A stretch of DNA of 64,000 nucleotides from an uncultured Bacillota bacterium (GTDB lineage: Bacteria; Bacillota; Clostridia; Christensenellales; Borkfalkiaceae), in contig CASDTU010000079.1 of the NCBI GenBank assembly GCA_949283775.1, positions 1 through 64,000 on the forward strand. Direction: 5' to 3'. The notes below the pieces were generated by a model that saw nothing but the letters and a program-made list of their open reading frames with translations, did not search any database and had not been told where the DNA came from. The position numbers and the translations under genes are program-made. Positions 25,421 to 35,127 of the stretch are shown here, piece by piece; within the stretch, counting starts at the first letter, position 1, and the number at the start of each line of letters is the position of its first letter.

Positions 25421-27376
25421 ATGAATAAATTTGAATTGGTGTCGCGGTTTTTTCCGACGGGGGATCAGCCGCAGGCGATCGAAAAATTGACGGAAGGCGT
25501 TTTGGATGGAATTCGGACGCAGGTGTTGGTCGGTGTGACGGGCAGCGGAAAGACGTACACGATGGCAAATGTCATAAAAAACGTAAATCGGCCGACGCTT
25601 GTCATTGCGCACAACAAGACGCTTGCCGCGCAGCTGTGCAATGAGTTTCGTGAATTTTTTCCGCATAATCGAGTAGAATATTTTGTGTCGTACTATGATT
25701 ATTATCAGCCGGAGAGCTACATTCCGAGCACGGATACGTATATCGAAAAGGATATGTCGGTCAATGATGAGATTGATAAATTGCGCAACTCGGCGACGGC
25801 GTCTTTGGGTGAGAGGGAGGACGTGATCGTCGTGGCGAGCGTTTCCTGCATTTACGGTCTGGGCGCGCCGGAAGAATATTTCGATCTGGCGATCTCCATG
25901 CGTCCGGGCGACAAGATGGAGCGAGATGAACTTCTCCGTCGCCTGATCGAGCTTCAATACGAGAGGAAGGACGTGGATTTTACACGTTCCTCGTTCCGCG
26001 TGCGCGGCGACACGGTGGAAATTTTTCCTGCGGGCAACTCTGAAATTGCGATCCGCGTAGAATTTTTCGGCGATGAAATCGACAGGATCTGCGAAGAAGA
26101 GGTGGTTACGGGGAAGATCACGGCCGAGCTGAAGCATATCTGTATTTTTCCTGCCAGCCATTATGCGGTCGGAAGCGCAAAGATGCAGGCGGCGCTCGCG
26201 GCGATCGAGACGGATTTGGCGGATGAAGTGAAAGCGTTTCAGGACGGCGGAAAGTTGTTGGAAGCGCAGCGCTTGGAACAGCGCACGCGGTATGATCTTG
26301 AAATGATGCGCGAAGTCGGCTATTGCAGCGGCGTAGAAAATTACAGCCGCTATTTTGACGGCAGAAGGCCGGGTGAATCTTCTTTTACGCTGCTCGATTA
26401 TTTCCCGAAGAATTTTTTGGTTTTTATCGATGAAAGCCACATGACGATCCCGCAGATCCGTGCGATGTACAACGGCGATTTTTCGCGGAAGACGAATCTT
26501 GTCAATTACGGATTTCGCATGCATTCCGCGTATGACAACCGTCCTTTGACGTTTGAGGAAGTTGACGCGCGCGTACCGCAGATGATTTGCGTATCGGCAA
26601 CGCCGGCGGAATATGAACTGAAAGAAGCGGGGCAGGTGGTTGAACAGATCATACGGCCGACAGGGCTTTTGGATCCCGAAGTAGAGGTGCGTCCGATCCG
26701 CGGGCAGATCGACGATCTTCTCGGCGAGATCAAAAAAGTGACGGCGACAAACGGGAGGATCCTGATCACGACATTGACCAAGCGGATGGCGGAGAGTTTG
26801 ACCGATTATTTAAAAGAAAACGGCGTTAAAGTGCGCTATATGCACAGCGATATCGATACTTTGGAGAGGATCGACATTGTAAATGGGCTGCGCAGTGGCG
26901 AGTTCGACGTTTTGTGCGGTATCAATTTGCTGCGGGAGGGCTTAGATATGCCGGAAGTCAAACTTGTGGCGGTCTTGGATGCGGACAAAGAGGGATTTTT
27001 GCGCAGTGAAACGGCGCTGATCCAGACGATCGGGCGTGCGGCGCGAAATGCAGAGGGGCGCGTTATCTTATATGCGGACATCATTACGGGCAGTATGCGG
27101 CGCGCGATCGATGAAACCAAGCGTCGCAGACAGATCCAGGAGCAGTACAATCAGGAGCACGGGATCACGCCCAAAACGATCGTGAAAGAAGTAAAAACTT
27201 CTTTGAATATAACCAAAAAGCATGCGGCGGCGGAAAGTATCCGTACGGAAGACGTCCCTGCGGAGATTGAAAAGTTAAAGGCTTTGATGCGCGTCGCGTC
27301 CAATCAATTGGATTTTGAGAAAGCGATCGAAATACGGGATACGATCAATCAGCTGAAAAAGAGATTGCGGAAATAG
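25421..27376 (+). CDS. uvrB: Excinuclease ABC subunit B
   Basis: A 651-residue DNA helicase-like damage verifier of nucleotide excision repair. Walker A is [10 protein letters not shown] near residue 40. The beta-hairpin region [20 protein letters not shown], the DEAD-like [10 protein letters not shown], helicase motif SATPAEYEL and motif [11 protein letters not shown] are all present. The C-terminal UVR domain that contacts UvrC closes the protein ([20 protein letters not shown]). Size is normal. uvrA follows 10 bases later. uvrC is not in the window. Confidence 0.98.
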   Translation: MNKFELVSRFFPTGDQPQAIEKLTEGVLDGIRTQVLVGVTGSGKTYTMANVIKNVNRPTLVIAHNKTLAAQLCNEFREFFPHNRVEYFVSYYDYYQPESYIPSTDTYIEKDMSVNDEIDKLRNSATASLGEREDVIVVASVSCIYGLGAPEEYFDLAISMRPGDKMERDELLRRLIELQYERKDVDFTRSSFRVRGDTVEIFPAGNSEIAIRVEFFGDEIDRICEEEVVTGKITAELKHICIFPASHYAVGSAKMQAALAAIETDLADEVKAFQDGGKLLEAQRLEQRTRYDLEMMREVGYCSGVENYSRYFDGRRPGESSFTLLDYFPKNFLVFIDESHMTIPQIRAMYNGDFSRKTNLVNYGFRMHSAYDNRPLTFEEVDARVPQMICVSATPAEYELKEAGQVVEQIIRPTGLLDPEVEVRPIRGQIDDLLGEIKKVTATNGRILITTLTKRMAESLTDYLKENGVKVRYMHSDIDTLERIDIVNGLRSGEFDVLCGINLLREGLDMPEVKLVAVLDADKEGFLRSETALIQTIGRAARNAEGRVILYADIITGSMRRAIDETKRRRQIQEQYNQEHGITPKTIVKEVKTSLNITKKHAAAESIRTEDVPAEIEKLKALMRVASNQLDFEKAIEIRDTINQLKKRLRK

Positions 27377-27386
27377 GCGAGGAACG

Positions 27387-30203
27387 ATGAAAGAGGAGAT
27401 ATTTGTAAAAGGCGCAAAAGAGAATAATTTAAAGAATATAGACGTGCATATTCCGCGGGATAAACTCGTTGTTTTTACGGGGGTATCGGGCAGCGGCAAA
27501 TCGACGCTGGCATTTGACACGATTTTTGCGGAAGGGCAGCGCAGGTATGTCGAGAGTCTGTCTTCTTACGCTCGGCAGTTTTTGGGTCAGATGGAAAAGC
27601 CGAACGTGGAATCGATCGACGGGTTGTCCCCGGCGATTTCGATCGATCAGAAGACGACGTCGCACAATCCGCGCTCGACGGTCGGAACGGTCACTGAAAT
27701 TTACGATTATATGCGGTTGTTGTTTGCCAGAGTCGGGATCCCGCATTGTCCGCAATGCGGGAGGGAAATTCGCCGCCAGACGGTCGATGAGATTGCCGAC
27801 AAGATCATGGCGCTGCCGGAAGGCAGTAAAATTCTGGTGGAAGCGCCGGTCGTGCGCGGCCGCAAGGGCGAATATGTCAAAAATTTAGAGTCCTATCGGA
27901 AGAGTGGGTACGGGAGAGTCAAGATCGACGGTATCGTTTATGATTTGCAGGAAGATATCCGTCTGGACAAAAATATAAAGCATTCGATCAGTGTGGTCGT
28001 GGACCGATTGGTTGTGAAGGACGGGATCCAAAAGCGGCTTACGGACAGCTTGGAAAATGCGCTGCATCTTGCGGACGGGCTGGTCGTGATCGACAAAGAC
28101 GGGGAAGAAGAGTTGTATTCCGTAAAATACGCCTGTCCGGATTGCGGCATCAGCATCGAAGAGATCGAGCCGCGGCTGTTCTCGTTCAACACGCCGTACG
28201 GTGCGTGTCCCGAATGCAGCGGATTGGGTTTTAAGCGTTCGATCGATCCGGATTTGATCTGCCCCGATAAGACAAAGACCCTTCGCGAAGGGGCGATAAA
28301 GATCAGCGGATGGAATTTGGATTCCTCCGCAATGACGCAGATGTATCTCACCTCGCTGTCAAAAGTGTATCATTTTTCGCTGGATGTTCCGGTTAAGGAT
28401 CTTCCGCCGGAAATCTATACTATGCTCATGTGGGGCAACGGCGGCGAAAAAATCGATCTGGAATACAATGCGTATCGGTTTTCCGGCAGCTATAAGACGG
28501 CATGGGAAGGTTTCGCGACGAATTTGCAGCGCCGCTACGATCAGACGCAGTCGGACGGCGTGCGCTGGGATATCGAGCGGTATATGCGTACGAGCGATTG
28601 CCCCGTGTGCGGCGGAAAGCGCCTGAAAAAGGAAGCGCTGTCCGTATTTGTCGGCGGGAAAAATATTGCGCAGCTGTGCGATCTTTCCGTCACGGACCTG
28701 TATGCATTTTTTGAGGAATTGAGCCTTACGGAAACGGAGCATAAAATTGCGGACGTCATTTTAAAAGAGATTCGGGCAAGGTTGAATTTTTTGCGGAATG
28801 TGGGGCTGTCGTATTTGAATCTTTCCCGAAACGCGGCAACGCTGTCGGGCGGCGAATCGCAGCGGATCCGCCTCGCCACGCAGATCGGGAGCGGTTTGAC
28901 GGGGGTTTTGTATATCTTGGACGAGCCGAGTATCGGGCTTCATCAGCGGGACAACGAAAAGCTGCTCAATACATTAAAGAGTTTGCGCGATCTGGGCAAT
29001 ACGCTGATCGTAGTGGAGCATGATGAAGATACGATGCGTGCGGCGGATTATATCGTGGATATCGGGCCGTTGGCGGGCGTGCACGGCGGAGAGGTTGTTG
29101 CCTGCGGAAGCGTGCAGGACATTGAAAATACGCCAGGGTCGATCACGGGGGATTATCTTTCGGGCAGGAAGAAAATAGAGGTTCCCCCCGTTCGGGTTCC
29201 GGTCGGAGATAAATTCTTCCGCGTGAGCGGTTGCAGGCAAAACAATTTGAAAAATATCGACGTTCGTTTTCCCGTGGGATTGATCACTGCCGTTACGGGC
29301 GTGTCTGGATCGGGAAAGAGTTCGCTGGTCAACGAGATCGTCTATCCGCTCATGGCGAACGGTTTAAACGGCGCGCATATGGCGACGGGGAAAAGTGACG
29401 GGTGCGGCGGATTGGAATATTTTGACAAAGTCATTGCGATCGACCAGTCGCCGATCGGCAGAACGCCGCGCAGCAATCCGGCAACGTATACGGGCGTATT
29501 CACGATGATACGGGAATTGTTTGCCGCAACGACGGACGCGCGCGAGCGCGGCTACAAAGCAGGCAGGTTCTCCTTCAATGTCAGCGGCGGTCGGTGCGAG
29601 CACTGTTTCGGCGACGGCATCATCAAGATCGAGATGCATTTTTTACCGGATATTTTTGTTCCCTGTGAGGTCTGCGACGGAAAGCGCTACAATCGCGAGA
29701 CGCTGGAAGTGCGCTACAAGGGGAAGAATATATCGGAAGTATTGGATATGACGATCGAGGAAGCCTGCGTCTTTTTTGAAGCGGTCCCGAGCATTTATAA
29801 TAAATTAAAGACGATCAACGATGTCGGGCTCGGGTACATTAAGCTCGGGCAGAGCGCAACGACGCTTTCGGGCGGCGAGGCGCAGCGCGTAAAACTTGCC
29901 GCGGAATTATCCAAGCGCAGTACGGGAAAAACTTGCTATATTTTAGATGAACCGACGACGGGACTTCACAGCTATGACGTTGACAAGCTGATCAAAATTT
30001 TACAGCGGCTGCGCAGTACAGGAAACACTGTAATCGTCATTGAGCATAATTTGGACGTCATCAAGATCGCGGATTGGATCGTCGATCTCGGGCCGGAAGG
30101 CGGCGATGAAGGAGGGCAGATCGTCGCGGAAGGTACACCGGAAGACGTAGCAAAGCACCCTGAAAGTTATACGGGGAAATTTTTAAAAAAGATGTTAAAT
30201 TGA
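27387..30203 (+). CDS. uvrA: Excinuclease ABC subunit A
   Basis: A 938-residue damage-recognition ATPase. Two ABC modules are present: Walker [10 protein letters not shown] (about residue 31) and GVSGSGKSS (about 640), with signatures [16 protein letters not shown] and [16 protein letters not shown]. Zinc modules are visible as CPQCG, CPDCG...CPECSG, CPVCGG and CEHCFGDG...CEVCDG. Length is normal. It is cotranscribed with uvrB (GGCGAGG ribosome binding site, 10-base gap) and followed by a hairpin terminator. Confidence 0.98.
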   Translation: MKEEIFVKGAKENNLKNIDVHIPRDKLVVFTGVSGSGKSTLAFDTIFAEGQRRYVESLSSYARQFLGQMEKPNVESIDGLSPAISIDQKTTSHNPRSTVGTVTEIYDYMRLLFARVGIPHCPQCGREIRRQTVDEIADKIMALPEGSKILVEAPVVRGRKGEYVKNLESYRKSGYGRVKIDGIVYDLQEDIRLDKNIKHSISVVVDRLVVKDGIQKRLTDSLENALHLADGLVVIDKDGEEELYSVKYACPDCGISIEEIEPRLFSFNTPYGACPECSGLGFKRSIDPDLICPDKTKTLREGAIKISGWNLDSSAMTQMYLTSLSKVYHFSLDVPVKDLPPEIYTMLMWGNGGEKIDLEYNAYRFSGSYKTAWEGFATNLQRRYDQTQSDGVRWDIERYMRTSDCPVCGGKRLKKEALSVFVGGKNIAQLCDLSVTDLYAFFEELSLTETEHKIADVILKEIRARLNFLRNVGLSYLNLSRNAATLSGGESQRIRLATQIGSGLTGVLYILDEPSIGLHQRDNEKLLNTLKSLRDLGNTLIVVEHDEDTMRAADYIVDIGPLAGVHGGEVVACGSVQDIENTPGSITGDYLSGRKKIEVPPVRVPVGDKFFRVSGCRQNNLKNIDVRFPVGLITAVTGVSGSGKSSLVNEIVYPLMANGLNGAHMATGKSDGCGGLEYFDKVIAIDQSPIGRTPRSNPATYTGVFTMIRELFAATTDARERGYKAGRFSFNVSGGRCEHCFGDGIIKIEMHFLPDIFVPCEVCDGKRYNRETLEVRYKGKNISEVLDMTIEEACVFFEAVPSIYNKLKTINDVGLGYIKLGQSATTLSGGEAQRVKLAAELSKRSTGKTCYILDEPTTGLHSYDVDKLIKILQRLRSTGNTVIVIEHNLDVIKIADWIVDLGPEGGDEGGQIVAEGTPEDVAKHPESYTGKFLKKMLN

Positions 30204-30256
30204 TTTTTCAAACGGTTGCGGGCAGGAATGCGCGCTAAAAATAAAAAAGGTACGAA

Positions 30257-30305
30257 AAAAGGAAGGGTGATCGCATGAGAGCGTTCCGCCTTCCTTTTAA
30301 TTATA
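30257..30305 (+). terminator. Intrinsic terminator of uvrBA
   Basis: AAAGGAAGG and CCTTCCTTT pair around a 22-base inner region, followed by TTAATTATATTTTT. Confidence 0.65.
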
Positions 30306-30349
30306 TTTTTTAAAAATGGCAATAATTTGCCGTTTTTCAGTATTTTAAT

Positions 30350-30367
30350 AGTAGTATGCCAGACATA
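30350..30367 (+). repeat. Dispersed 18-bp palindromic motif, copy 3
   Basis: AGTAGTATGCCAGACATA lies between the uvrA terminator and the convergent DUF4363 gene, with the same TTTTAAT left flank as copy 2. Confidence 0.7.
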
Positions 30368-30379
30368 AATGCCTAAAAA

Positions 30380-30757
30380 TTAAAAAATATTCTCAAATGT
30401 TACGCTATAAGTTTGCGGTATTTGTTCACAGATGGTGAGCAGGACTTCTATTTTGGAGAGAGCGTCGTCGTAGTTTTTTGTTTCGATATAGCTTACGGCT
30501 TCTCCCAGCCAATAGTCTATATAGGAAATGTCATTGTGCGGAATGACGACGTGGAGCTGTTTTTTTTCTTTTTCCCAAAGGGCCGTTACGGCATCGGCGT
30601 CATCGCGGGAAGCTGTAAAAGTGCGCACTTTTTCTTCAAGCGTTTCCAAAGCTCGGTTAAAGGACGCAAACTGTGAGTTGACAAATATTGTTTCGAAAAT
30701 GCCGGCGCAAAGAATGAGCGCGGCTGTAAGAAGAAACGATAAAATTGTTTTTACCAT
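30380..30757 (-). CDS. DUF4363-like membrane-anchored protein
   Basis: A 125-residue protein with an N-terminal hydrophobic anchor (MVKTILSFLLTAALILCAGI) and a helical extracytoplasmic part. That part has a conserved-looking HVVIPHNDISYIDYWLGEAV segment. This fits DUF4363 proteins, which commonly sit next to DUF421 (YetF-like) genes, as here. The start is set at 30757, six bases after GGAGGG; a nearer ATG at 30763 abuts that site. It overlaps the DUF421 stop by seven bases, so the two are coupled. Function unknown. Confidence 0.85.
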   Translation of the reverse strand: MVKTILSFLLTAALILCAGIFETIFVNSQFASFNRALETLEEKVRTFTASRDDADAVTALWEKEKKQLHVVIPHNDISYIDYWLGEAVSYIETKNYDDALSKIEVLLTICEQIPQTYSVTFENIF

Positions 30758-31443
30758 GAGCATCCCTCCGGAAGTTTGATCCGTAAAATGCGATATTTTT
30801 CACCCTTTGCCTGGAAATAGATTTTCCCCGTTCCGTCGAGCGTGAGGATAAAAACTTTTTTGACGTTTTTTATTTTTTCTCCGCGTAAAATTTCATTAAA
30901 AAAGTCCTCGTTGGTTCCGGAAAGTTTTAAATTTTGGGTTTGGTATTTCCCGTCGTCGATGATCAGAAGCGGCAGGGATTCTTTTTTTTCCTGCGGCACG
31001 TCTTCGCGCGCCATGGCGGTAAATTTGCCGTTGGCTTCGTAGAGCGCGTAGGAAACTTCGTCGAGAGAAAAATAGCCGGCGGTGCGCATGGATTCGATCA
31101 GGTCGGTAAGATCTAAATGATTTTTTTTCAGCTGCGTGATGTCGATGCCGTTTTTATTGATCACGATAGACGGTTTGCCTCCGACGATGGTGCGGAACGG
31201 TTTCCAAAGCAGATCGAGCATGAGCATGAGCTGATGCAGCAAAAAAATCGTAAGAATGGACACGATGCCGTACAGCAGTGGTATCGAAGTGTCGGCCATG
31301 GGGATGCAGGCCAGCTCTGCGATCAAAAGAGTGATCACAAGTTCAAAAGGCTGCATTTCACCGATCTGTCTCTTTCCCATCAGCCGCATGACGGCAAGCA
31401 AAGCGATAAAAATAAAGGTGGTTCGAAGAAATATCAATCCCAT
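30751..31443 (-). CDS. DUF421 (YetF-like) membrane protein
   Basis: A 230-residue protein. Three N-terminal membrane segments lie within residues 1-80, including MGKRQIGEMQPFELVITLLI, the typical YetF start. A cytoplasmic domain follows (VGGKPSIVINKNGIDITQLK; MRTAGYFSLDEVSYALYEAN). Relatives in spore formers influence germination or membrane properties, but the reaction is not known. It forms a coupled pair with the DUF4363 gene. No good ribosome binding site is visible before the ATG. Confidence 0.9.
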   Translation of the reverse strand: MGLIFLRTTFIFIALLAVMRLMGKRQIGEMQPFELVITLLIAELACIPMADTSIPLLYGIVSILTIFLLHQLMLMLDLLWKPFRTIVGGKPSIVINKNGIDITQLKKNHLDLTDLIESMRTAGYFSLDEVSYALYEANGKFTAMAREDVPQEKKESLPLLIIDDGKYQTQNLKLSGTNEDFFNEILRGEKIKNVKKVFILTLDGTGKIYFQAKGEKYRILRIKLPEGCSW

Positions 31444-31854
31444 GCAAATAGTATGGCGATACGCGAGGAAAATATACGGCGGCAGCGCGGCGCACTGTTC
31501 GGTATCCTATTATCATTTTTTAAGTTTACTATCTTTGCTGTTTACAATCTTTATAGCGTATAATTTTTATCGGCGTTTTTTTCGCGCGATCTTTATTTGC
31601 CGAAATTTTTATTATGGAATCAGGTTTCAGATCGTTGTAAAGAAATTTCAGATTTTTATAACCGAAGTTTCTGAAAAAGCCCGGTTGCTTTTATTTCTGC
31701 CGATATTTAAAAAAAGGCTTATGCAAAGGTGTTTTTTCTCTTTTGTACTTTTACCACGGCATAAAAAAATGATACTACAATCGGTCAAACAATTTTTCGA
31801 TCCAGGCGGAAAAATAAAACGCAAAAAAATATTTAAAAAAAGCAGGGCATACGG
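31444..31854. other. A/T-rich intergenic region before the folT leader
   Basis: About 410 bases between the divergent DUF421 gene and the folT promoter. The + strand ORF through this region is mostly the antisense of the DUF421 gene plus low-complexity sequence, and is not credible. I see no structured element before 31855. Confidence 0.45.
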
Positions 31855-31883
31855 TTGCCTTTTGCAAGAGAAAGATGTATAAT
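31855..31883 (+). promoter_or_regulatory. Promoter of the folT leader
   Basis: TTGCCT (31855-31860), 17 bases, TATAAT (31878-31883). Transcription would start about 31890, just before the THF aptamer. Confidence 0.7.
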
Positions 31884-31896
31884 TTAGACAAATTTA

Positions 31897-31988
31897 GCAG
31901 AGTAGCTGAGGCGCGTTAAGTGTTGCGAAACGGGACGTTGTTCGCAAACGAAAGGAGAGATCCTGCGGTGCCGATGCGCGTCCGTTGC
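31897..31988 (+). ncRNA. Tetrahydrofolate (THF) riboswitch aptamer
   Basis: The sequence carries the conserved THF-motif blocks in order: AGAGTAG near 31900, GCGCGTTAAGTG (31911-31922), a GGGACGTTGT core (31932-31941), AACGAAAGGAGA, and GGTG...GCGCGTCCG at the 3' side. The closing pairing is GCAG (31897-31900) with TTGC (31985-31988). It lies between a good promoter and a folate-type ECF S component, the classical context. A hairpin/T-run and the folT ribosome binding site follow within 60 bases. Confidence 0.88.
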
Positions 31989-32030
31989 GAGGATAAGCCG
32001 CCGCAGTTCGGCGTGCCTGTTTTTCTACGG

Positions 32031-32055
32031 ACCTCTCAATGCGGGAGGTTTTTTT
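32031..32055 (+). terminator. Terminator/RBS hairpin controlled by the THF riboswitch
   Basis: ACCTC (32031-32035) pairs with GAGGT (32045-32049), followed by seven T. The 3' arm contains the GGGAGG Shine-Dalgarno of folT (ATG at 32058). Closing this hairpin would therefore stop transcription and also hide the ribosome binding site. GAGG at 31989-31992 could compete for the CCTC arm. A second small hairpin (GCCG...CGGC then TTTTT) precedes it at about 31996-32024. Confidence 0.65.
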
Positions 32056-32057
32056 CT

Positions 32058-32633
32058 ATGTTTGCAAAGTTGGTATCGTCCTTTTCGTCGGCCCTGTTTA
32101 CGAAGACGTTCATGGCGCTTTCAGCGGCAAAAAAAATAGCGTATTTGGCTGTTTTTGCTGCGATTGCCGTTGCGGTCAACGCCATATCCATCGATGTTAC
32201 GCCGTCTTTTAAATTATCTTTGACGGCTACGGTGGGGTTTTTGGCAGGGAGCCTGTTCGGGCCGGTCGGCGGTTTTTCGGTAATGTTTATCGGGGATATC
32301 ATCGGCGGTTTTTTGGCCGGGTATGTGCCGAATCCCGTTATCACGATCGGAACGAGCTTTTTAGGACTGATCCCGGGTATTATCGTTCCGTATTGCAAAT
32401 GGAATATCGGGATCAAAATTATCCTTTGTTTCGTATTATGCGGATTGATTTCTACGATGGGCATCAATGCGTACGGCACGTATTTGTTTGTGGCGAGCAA
32501 ATATACGTCTTATTGGGCGTATCTTGTCATAGCGCGTGTTCCGCAGCTTGCGGTAACGCTTGCGAACGCCGTGTTTTCGTATATTGCCGTCAAATTATTG
32601 AATCGTTCCGGAACTCGTTTTACGATCGAATAA
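32058..32633 (+). CDS. folT: ECF transporter S component, folate type
   Basis: A 191-residue membrane protein with about six hydrophobic segments. It starts with an amphipathic SAAKKIAYLAVFAAIAVAVN and has FKLSLTATVGFLAGSLFGPV and FIGDIIGGFLAGYVPNPVIT, typical of FolT-like substrate-binding subunits. These use a shared EcfA/A'/T module not found in this window. The start is ATG 32058 with GGGAGG nine bases upstream. An in-frame TTG far upstream lies inside the riboswitch and is rejected. The THF riboswitch supports folate as substrate. Confidence 0.88.
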   Translation: MFAKLVSSFSSALFTKTFMALSAAKKIAYLAVFAAIAVAVNAISIDVTPSFKLSLTATVGFLAGSLFGPVGGFSVMFIGDIIGGFLAGYVPNPVITIGTSFLGLIPGIIVPYCKWNIGIKIILCFVLCGLISTMGINAYGTYLFVASKYTSYWAYLVIARVPQLAVTLANAVFSYIAVKLLNRSGTRFTIE

Positions 32634-32762
32634 ATTTGTTCTGCGAGAAAAGCTGTTGAACGCATATGGGTGGGCAATCACTTTTTGTTCATAATTTTTT
32701 TGTTTTTGATTATAGTTATTTCGTATCCGTTTTTTGAAGAAGCGGTTTTCGTAGTCAATTGG

Positions 32763-32806
32763 AAAAGCCGCAGGCTGCAAAAAAAATTGCAGCCTGCGGC
32801 TTTTAT
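32763..32806. terminator. Bidirectional intrinsic terminator between folT and the flippase gene
   Basis: AAAAGCCGCAGGCTGCAA and TTGCAGCCTGCGGCTTTT form an 18-bp perfect stem around an A-rich loop. It serves two convergent genes. Confidence 0.92.
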
Positions 32807-32827
32807 ATGCCGACGAAAATTTGTCTC

Positions 32828-34330
32828 TTACGATTTTTTGACCAAGGTTTTGATCCAACGCGGCTGGGCGAGGTCGAGCGAAAATAAAAATAAGATCTCG
32901 GCACACAGGAGAACGACTCCGCAGACGATCGCCGCGGAAACGGGAAGCAAATAATAGGAAAGAAGGTTGTGCAGCAAAGATCCGAACAAAATCGCCGGCA
33001 GGATACTGACGGCGGATAAGGCGGTGTGTTTGAGAAAGCGCACCTTTTCTCTGCTCTTTTTCTGTATCAATATTAAATTTAAAACGGCGCTGAGGACGGA
33101 ACTTGCCGCCATGCCGACGATAAGGGCATAGATTCCGATAAACTGCGGCAGAAACCAAATACAGCCGAGCGTAACGGCTGCGCCGATAAAAAAATACAGA
33201 CAGGTTTGTTTTTCATAGCCTAAGGAATTCAGGATACTGTTTGTTATCATTCCCAAACTCATCGGAAGCAGCATAAAACAGCTGTTTCGGATGATTTCGC
33301 CTCCCTTTGCATTGGAAAAAAGAATCAGACCAATATCTTTTCCGAGCACAAAGAGGGGCGGGATCAGAAGGCATGCAATCAAAGTGGTAATTTTTAAAGC
33401 CTTCTCGATGGTATCGCGCAGTTTTGTAAATTGTGAACGAAAAAAGTTTTCGGCAAGTTCGGGAACCATGACGAGAGCGAGGGAGCCGATCAAAGTGGCG
33501 GGAATGGATAAGATGGGCATGCTCATTCCCATAGCGATCCCGATTTCGCTCATCGCTTCGCCGGACGTGAAGCCGGCGGCGATCAAACGGGCAGGCAGTA
33601 AAAGGGAAATGGCGGAGTTGATGAGTGAGTTGGAGGTTCGCATACCCGTGATCGGCAGTGCGGAGCTGAGCAGCGGTTTGAGTTGGCGTCTCGGATTTTT
33701 AAGTTTTCCGCCTTTCAGCAGGAAATAGACGGAAGCGAGTGTAAAGGAGACGAGATAGGAAAAGACAACGGCAAAGGCGATTCTCTTTGCGCCGTCAAAG
33801 ACGTCCGTCATTCGCGTTACGAGGAATACGCCCATGAAAATCATGCAGAGTTCCTCGATCAAATCGATGATGCAATAGGGGAGAAATTGTTTGTTGCCCC
33901 AGAGAGCGCCGCGCAGAACGGAATAGACGGAATTAAAGGTAAGGCTCGGCAGTAAGATCAATAAGACGCTCATGCAGCGCGGATCGGAAAAGAGCCAGTC
34001 AAAGGCGCCGTGTCCGAAAAAGAGGATGGCGAAAACGGGAACGGAAAAGCACAGGACTGAGACCAAGGCTGCGGAGATAACGGATTGCTGCGCATTTTGG
34101 TTGTTTCGGGCGCGGTATTTGGTGATCAGCCTGGAAACGGTCAGCGGAATTCCGGAAGCGGTTGCCGTCGCGAGCACGGCGAAGACGGAAAGAGCGATTT
34201 GATAGATGCCCATGCCTTCCGAGCCGAGAGTTCGGGACAAAATGATTCGGTATAAGAACCCGAAAAACTTTTCGGCAACGGAAAAGGCTGTAACGTATGC
34301 GGCGGTTCTGTAAAGATTTTCTCTGCTCAA
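32828..34330 (-). CDS. MOP-superfamily lipid/polysaccharide flippase (SpoVB/MurJ-like)
   Basis: A 500-residue polytopic protein with about 14 hydrophobic segments. ENLYRTAAYVTAFSVAEKFF at the front, GMGIYQIALSVFAVLATATA and SGIPLTVSRLITKYRARNNQ are typical of the SpoVB branch of oligosaccharidyl-lipid flippases. The start is set at a TTG (34330) six bases after GAGGTGAT. Longer upstream readings in this frame have no ribosome binding site. A role in lipid II or spore-cortex precursor export is inferred from family membership only. Confidence 0.88.
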   Translation of the reverse strand: MSRENLYRTAAYVTAFSVAEKFFGFLYRIILSRTLGSEGMGIYQIALSVFAVLATATASGIPLTVSRLITKYRARNNQNAQQSVISAALVSVLCFSVPVFAILFFGHGAFDWLFSDPRCMSVLLILLPSLTFNSVYSVLRGALWGNKQFLPYCIIDLIEELCMIFMGVFLVTRMTDVFDGAKRIAFAVVFSYLVSFTLASVYFLLKGGKLKNPRRQLKPLLSSALPITGMRTSNSLINSAISLLLPARLIAAGFTSGEAMSEIGIAMGMSMPILSIPATLIGSLALVMVPELAENFFRSQFTKLRDTIEKALKITTLIACLLIPPLFVLGKDIGLILFSNAKGGEIIRNSCFMLLPMSLGMITNSILNSLGYEKQTCLYFFIGAAVTLGCIWFLPQFIGIYALIVGMAASSVLSAVLNLILIQKKSREKVRFLKHTALSAVSILPAILFGSLLHNLLSYYLLPVSAAIVCGVVLLCAEILFLFSLDLAQPRWIKTLVKKS

Positions 34331-34519
34331 AAGGATCACCTCGCGACTTGGTTTTTCAAACATAAAATGTTCTTTTGAATATTTATATATGGCTGTCCGG
34401 TAAAATATGCGTTTTTTCGACAGGTTCCGCGGCTTCACAAAGAATCTGTGCGCCCGTTTTGTAAAAAAGCGGTCATATTTTGCCGAAAGCCTCATACAAT
34501 ATAATGGTGAGGCAAAAAA

Positions 34520-34855
34520 ATGTATCGATTAAAAGAGAGTTCATGGAACAATCCGTTTGGTTTATATTTCGTAGCGGCAGGCGACACGCTTTTAAAGGTC
34601 AGTGAAAAAGTCGGATTGCCTCCGGCCGTATTTGTGCGCGCCGCAGGATTGAAAGAATTGCCGAAAGAGGGAACGCTGTTGGTGTTGCCGAGCAGGGAGG
34701 GAGAGCTGTATACGGTCGAGGCGGGGGAAACGCTTGATTCGCTCTGCAAAAAGATGCAGGTGAGCCGGGAAGATTTTGTACGGCTGAACGGGTGCGCATA
34801 TGTGTATCCGACGCAAAAAGTTCTCCTTCCGCCGAGGGGAACGGATCGGGCATAA
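34520..34855 (+). CDS. Small two-LysM protein
   Basis: A 111-residue protein made of two LysM modules: residues about 15-57 (YFVAAGDTLLKVSEKVGLPP) and 63-105 (YTVEAGETLDSLCKKMQVSR, ending YPTQKVLLPP). LysM binds N-acetylglucosamine polymers such as peptidoglycan. No signal peptide or anchor is visible, so it may be a spore-coat type or cytoplasmic protein, as with SafA/SpoVID-like LysM proteins. The RBS is GGTGAGG before ATG. Confidence 0.85.
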   Translation: MYRLKESSWNNPFGLYFVAAGDTLLKVSEKVGLPPAVFVRAAGLKELPKEGTLLVLPSREGELYTVEAGETLDSLCKKMQVSREDFVRLNGCAYVYPTQKVLLPPRGTDRA

Positions 34856-34915
34856 AAAATTTTCTCATTTTAAAAAACTTTTTGAATGAGAAAAAGGCGG
34901 AAAAACGGAATCCGA

Positions 34916-35041
34916 TAGGCGAAGCGTTCGGAAGGCGCAGCCGCGCTGTCTATTTGCAGGCGAGGAAAAAGAAGGTGTTAGGCGAAACGTCCGGACGGCG
35001 ACAGTCGCGCTGTCTATGCACAGGCGGGGGAAAAGAAGCTG
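34916..35041. repeat. Tandem duplication, 2 copies of 63 bp
   Basis: TAGGCGAAGCGTTCGGAAGG... (34916-34978) is followed by TAGGCGAAACGTCCGGACGG... (34979-35041). Both continue with a CGCGCTGTCTAT core and end in a GAAAAAGAAG-type tail. It is in the 270-bp gap between the LysM gene and the next gene. A 63-base period keeps a frame open, but no start with a ribosome binding site supports translation. Confidence 0.75.
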
Positions 35042-35127
35042 TAACAGAATGGCGTATGGATACATATATTGAAATATAGAGATCGCATAGCGATTTTCTT
35101 TGAATTTTTAACATTCGGAGGTTGAAA

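Noticed and set aside
31256..31882. 208-codon + strand ORF before folT
   Set aside because: Its first half is antisense to the DUF421 gene and the rest is low-complexity A/T-rich sequence.
31920..32057. Longer FolT start at TTG 31920
   Set aside because: This lies inside the THF aptamer. ATG 32058 has a proper Shine-Dalgarno.
34331..34495. N-terminal extension of the flippase to 34495
   Set aside because: No ribosome binding site. TTG 34330 after GAGGTGAT gives the normal family length.
34792..35079. 95-codon ORF over the 63-bp repeat
   Set aside because: It overlaps the LysM gene in another frame, and its 21-residue repeat comes from the DNA duplication.
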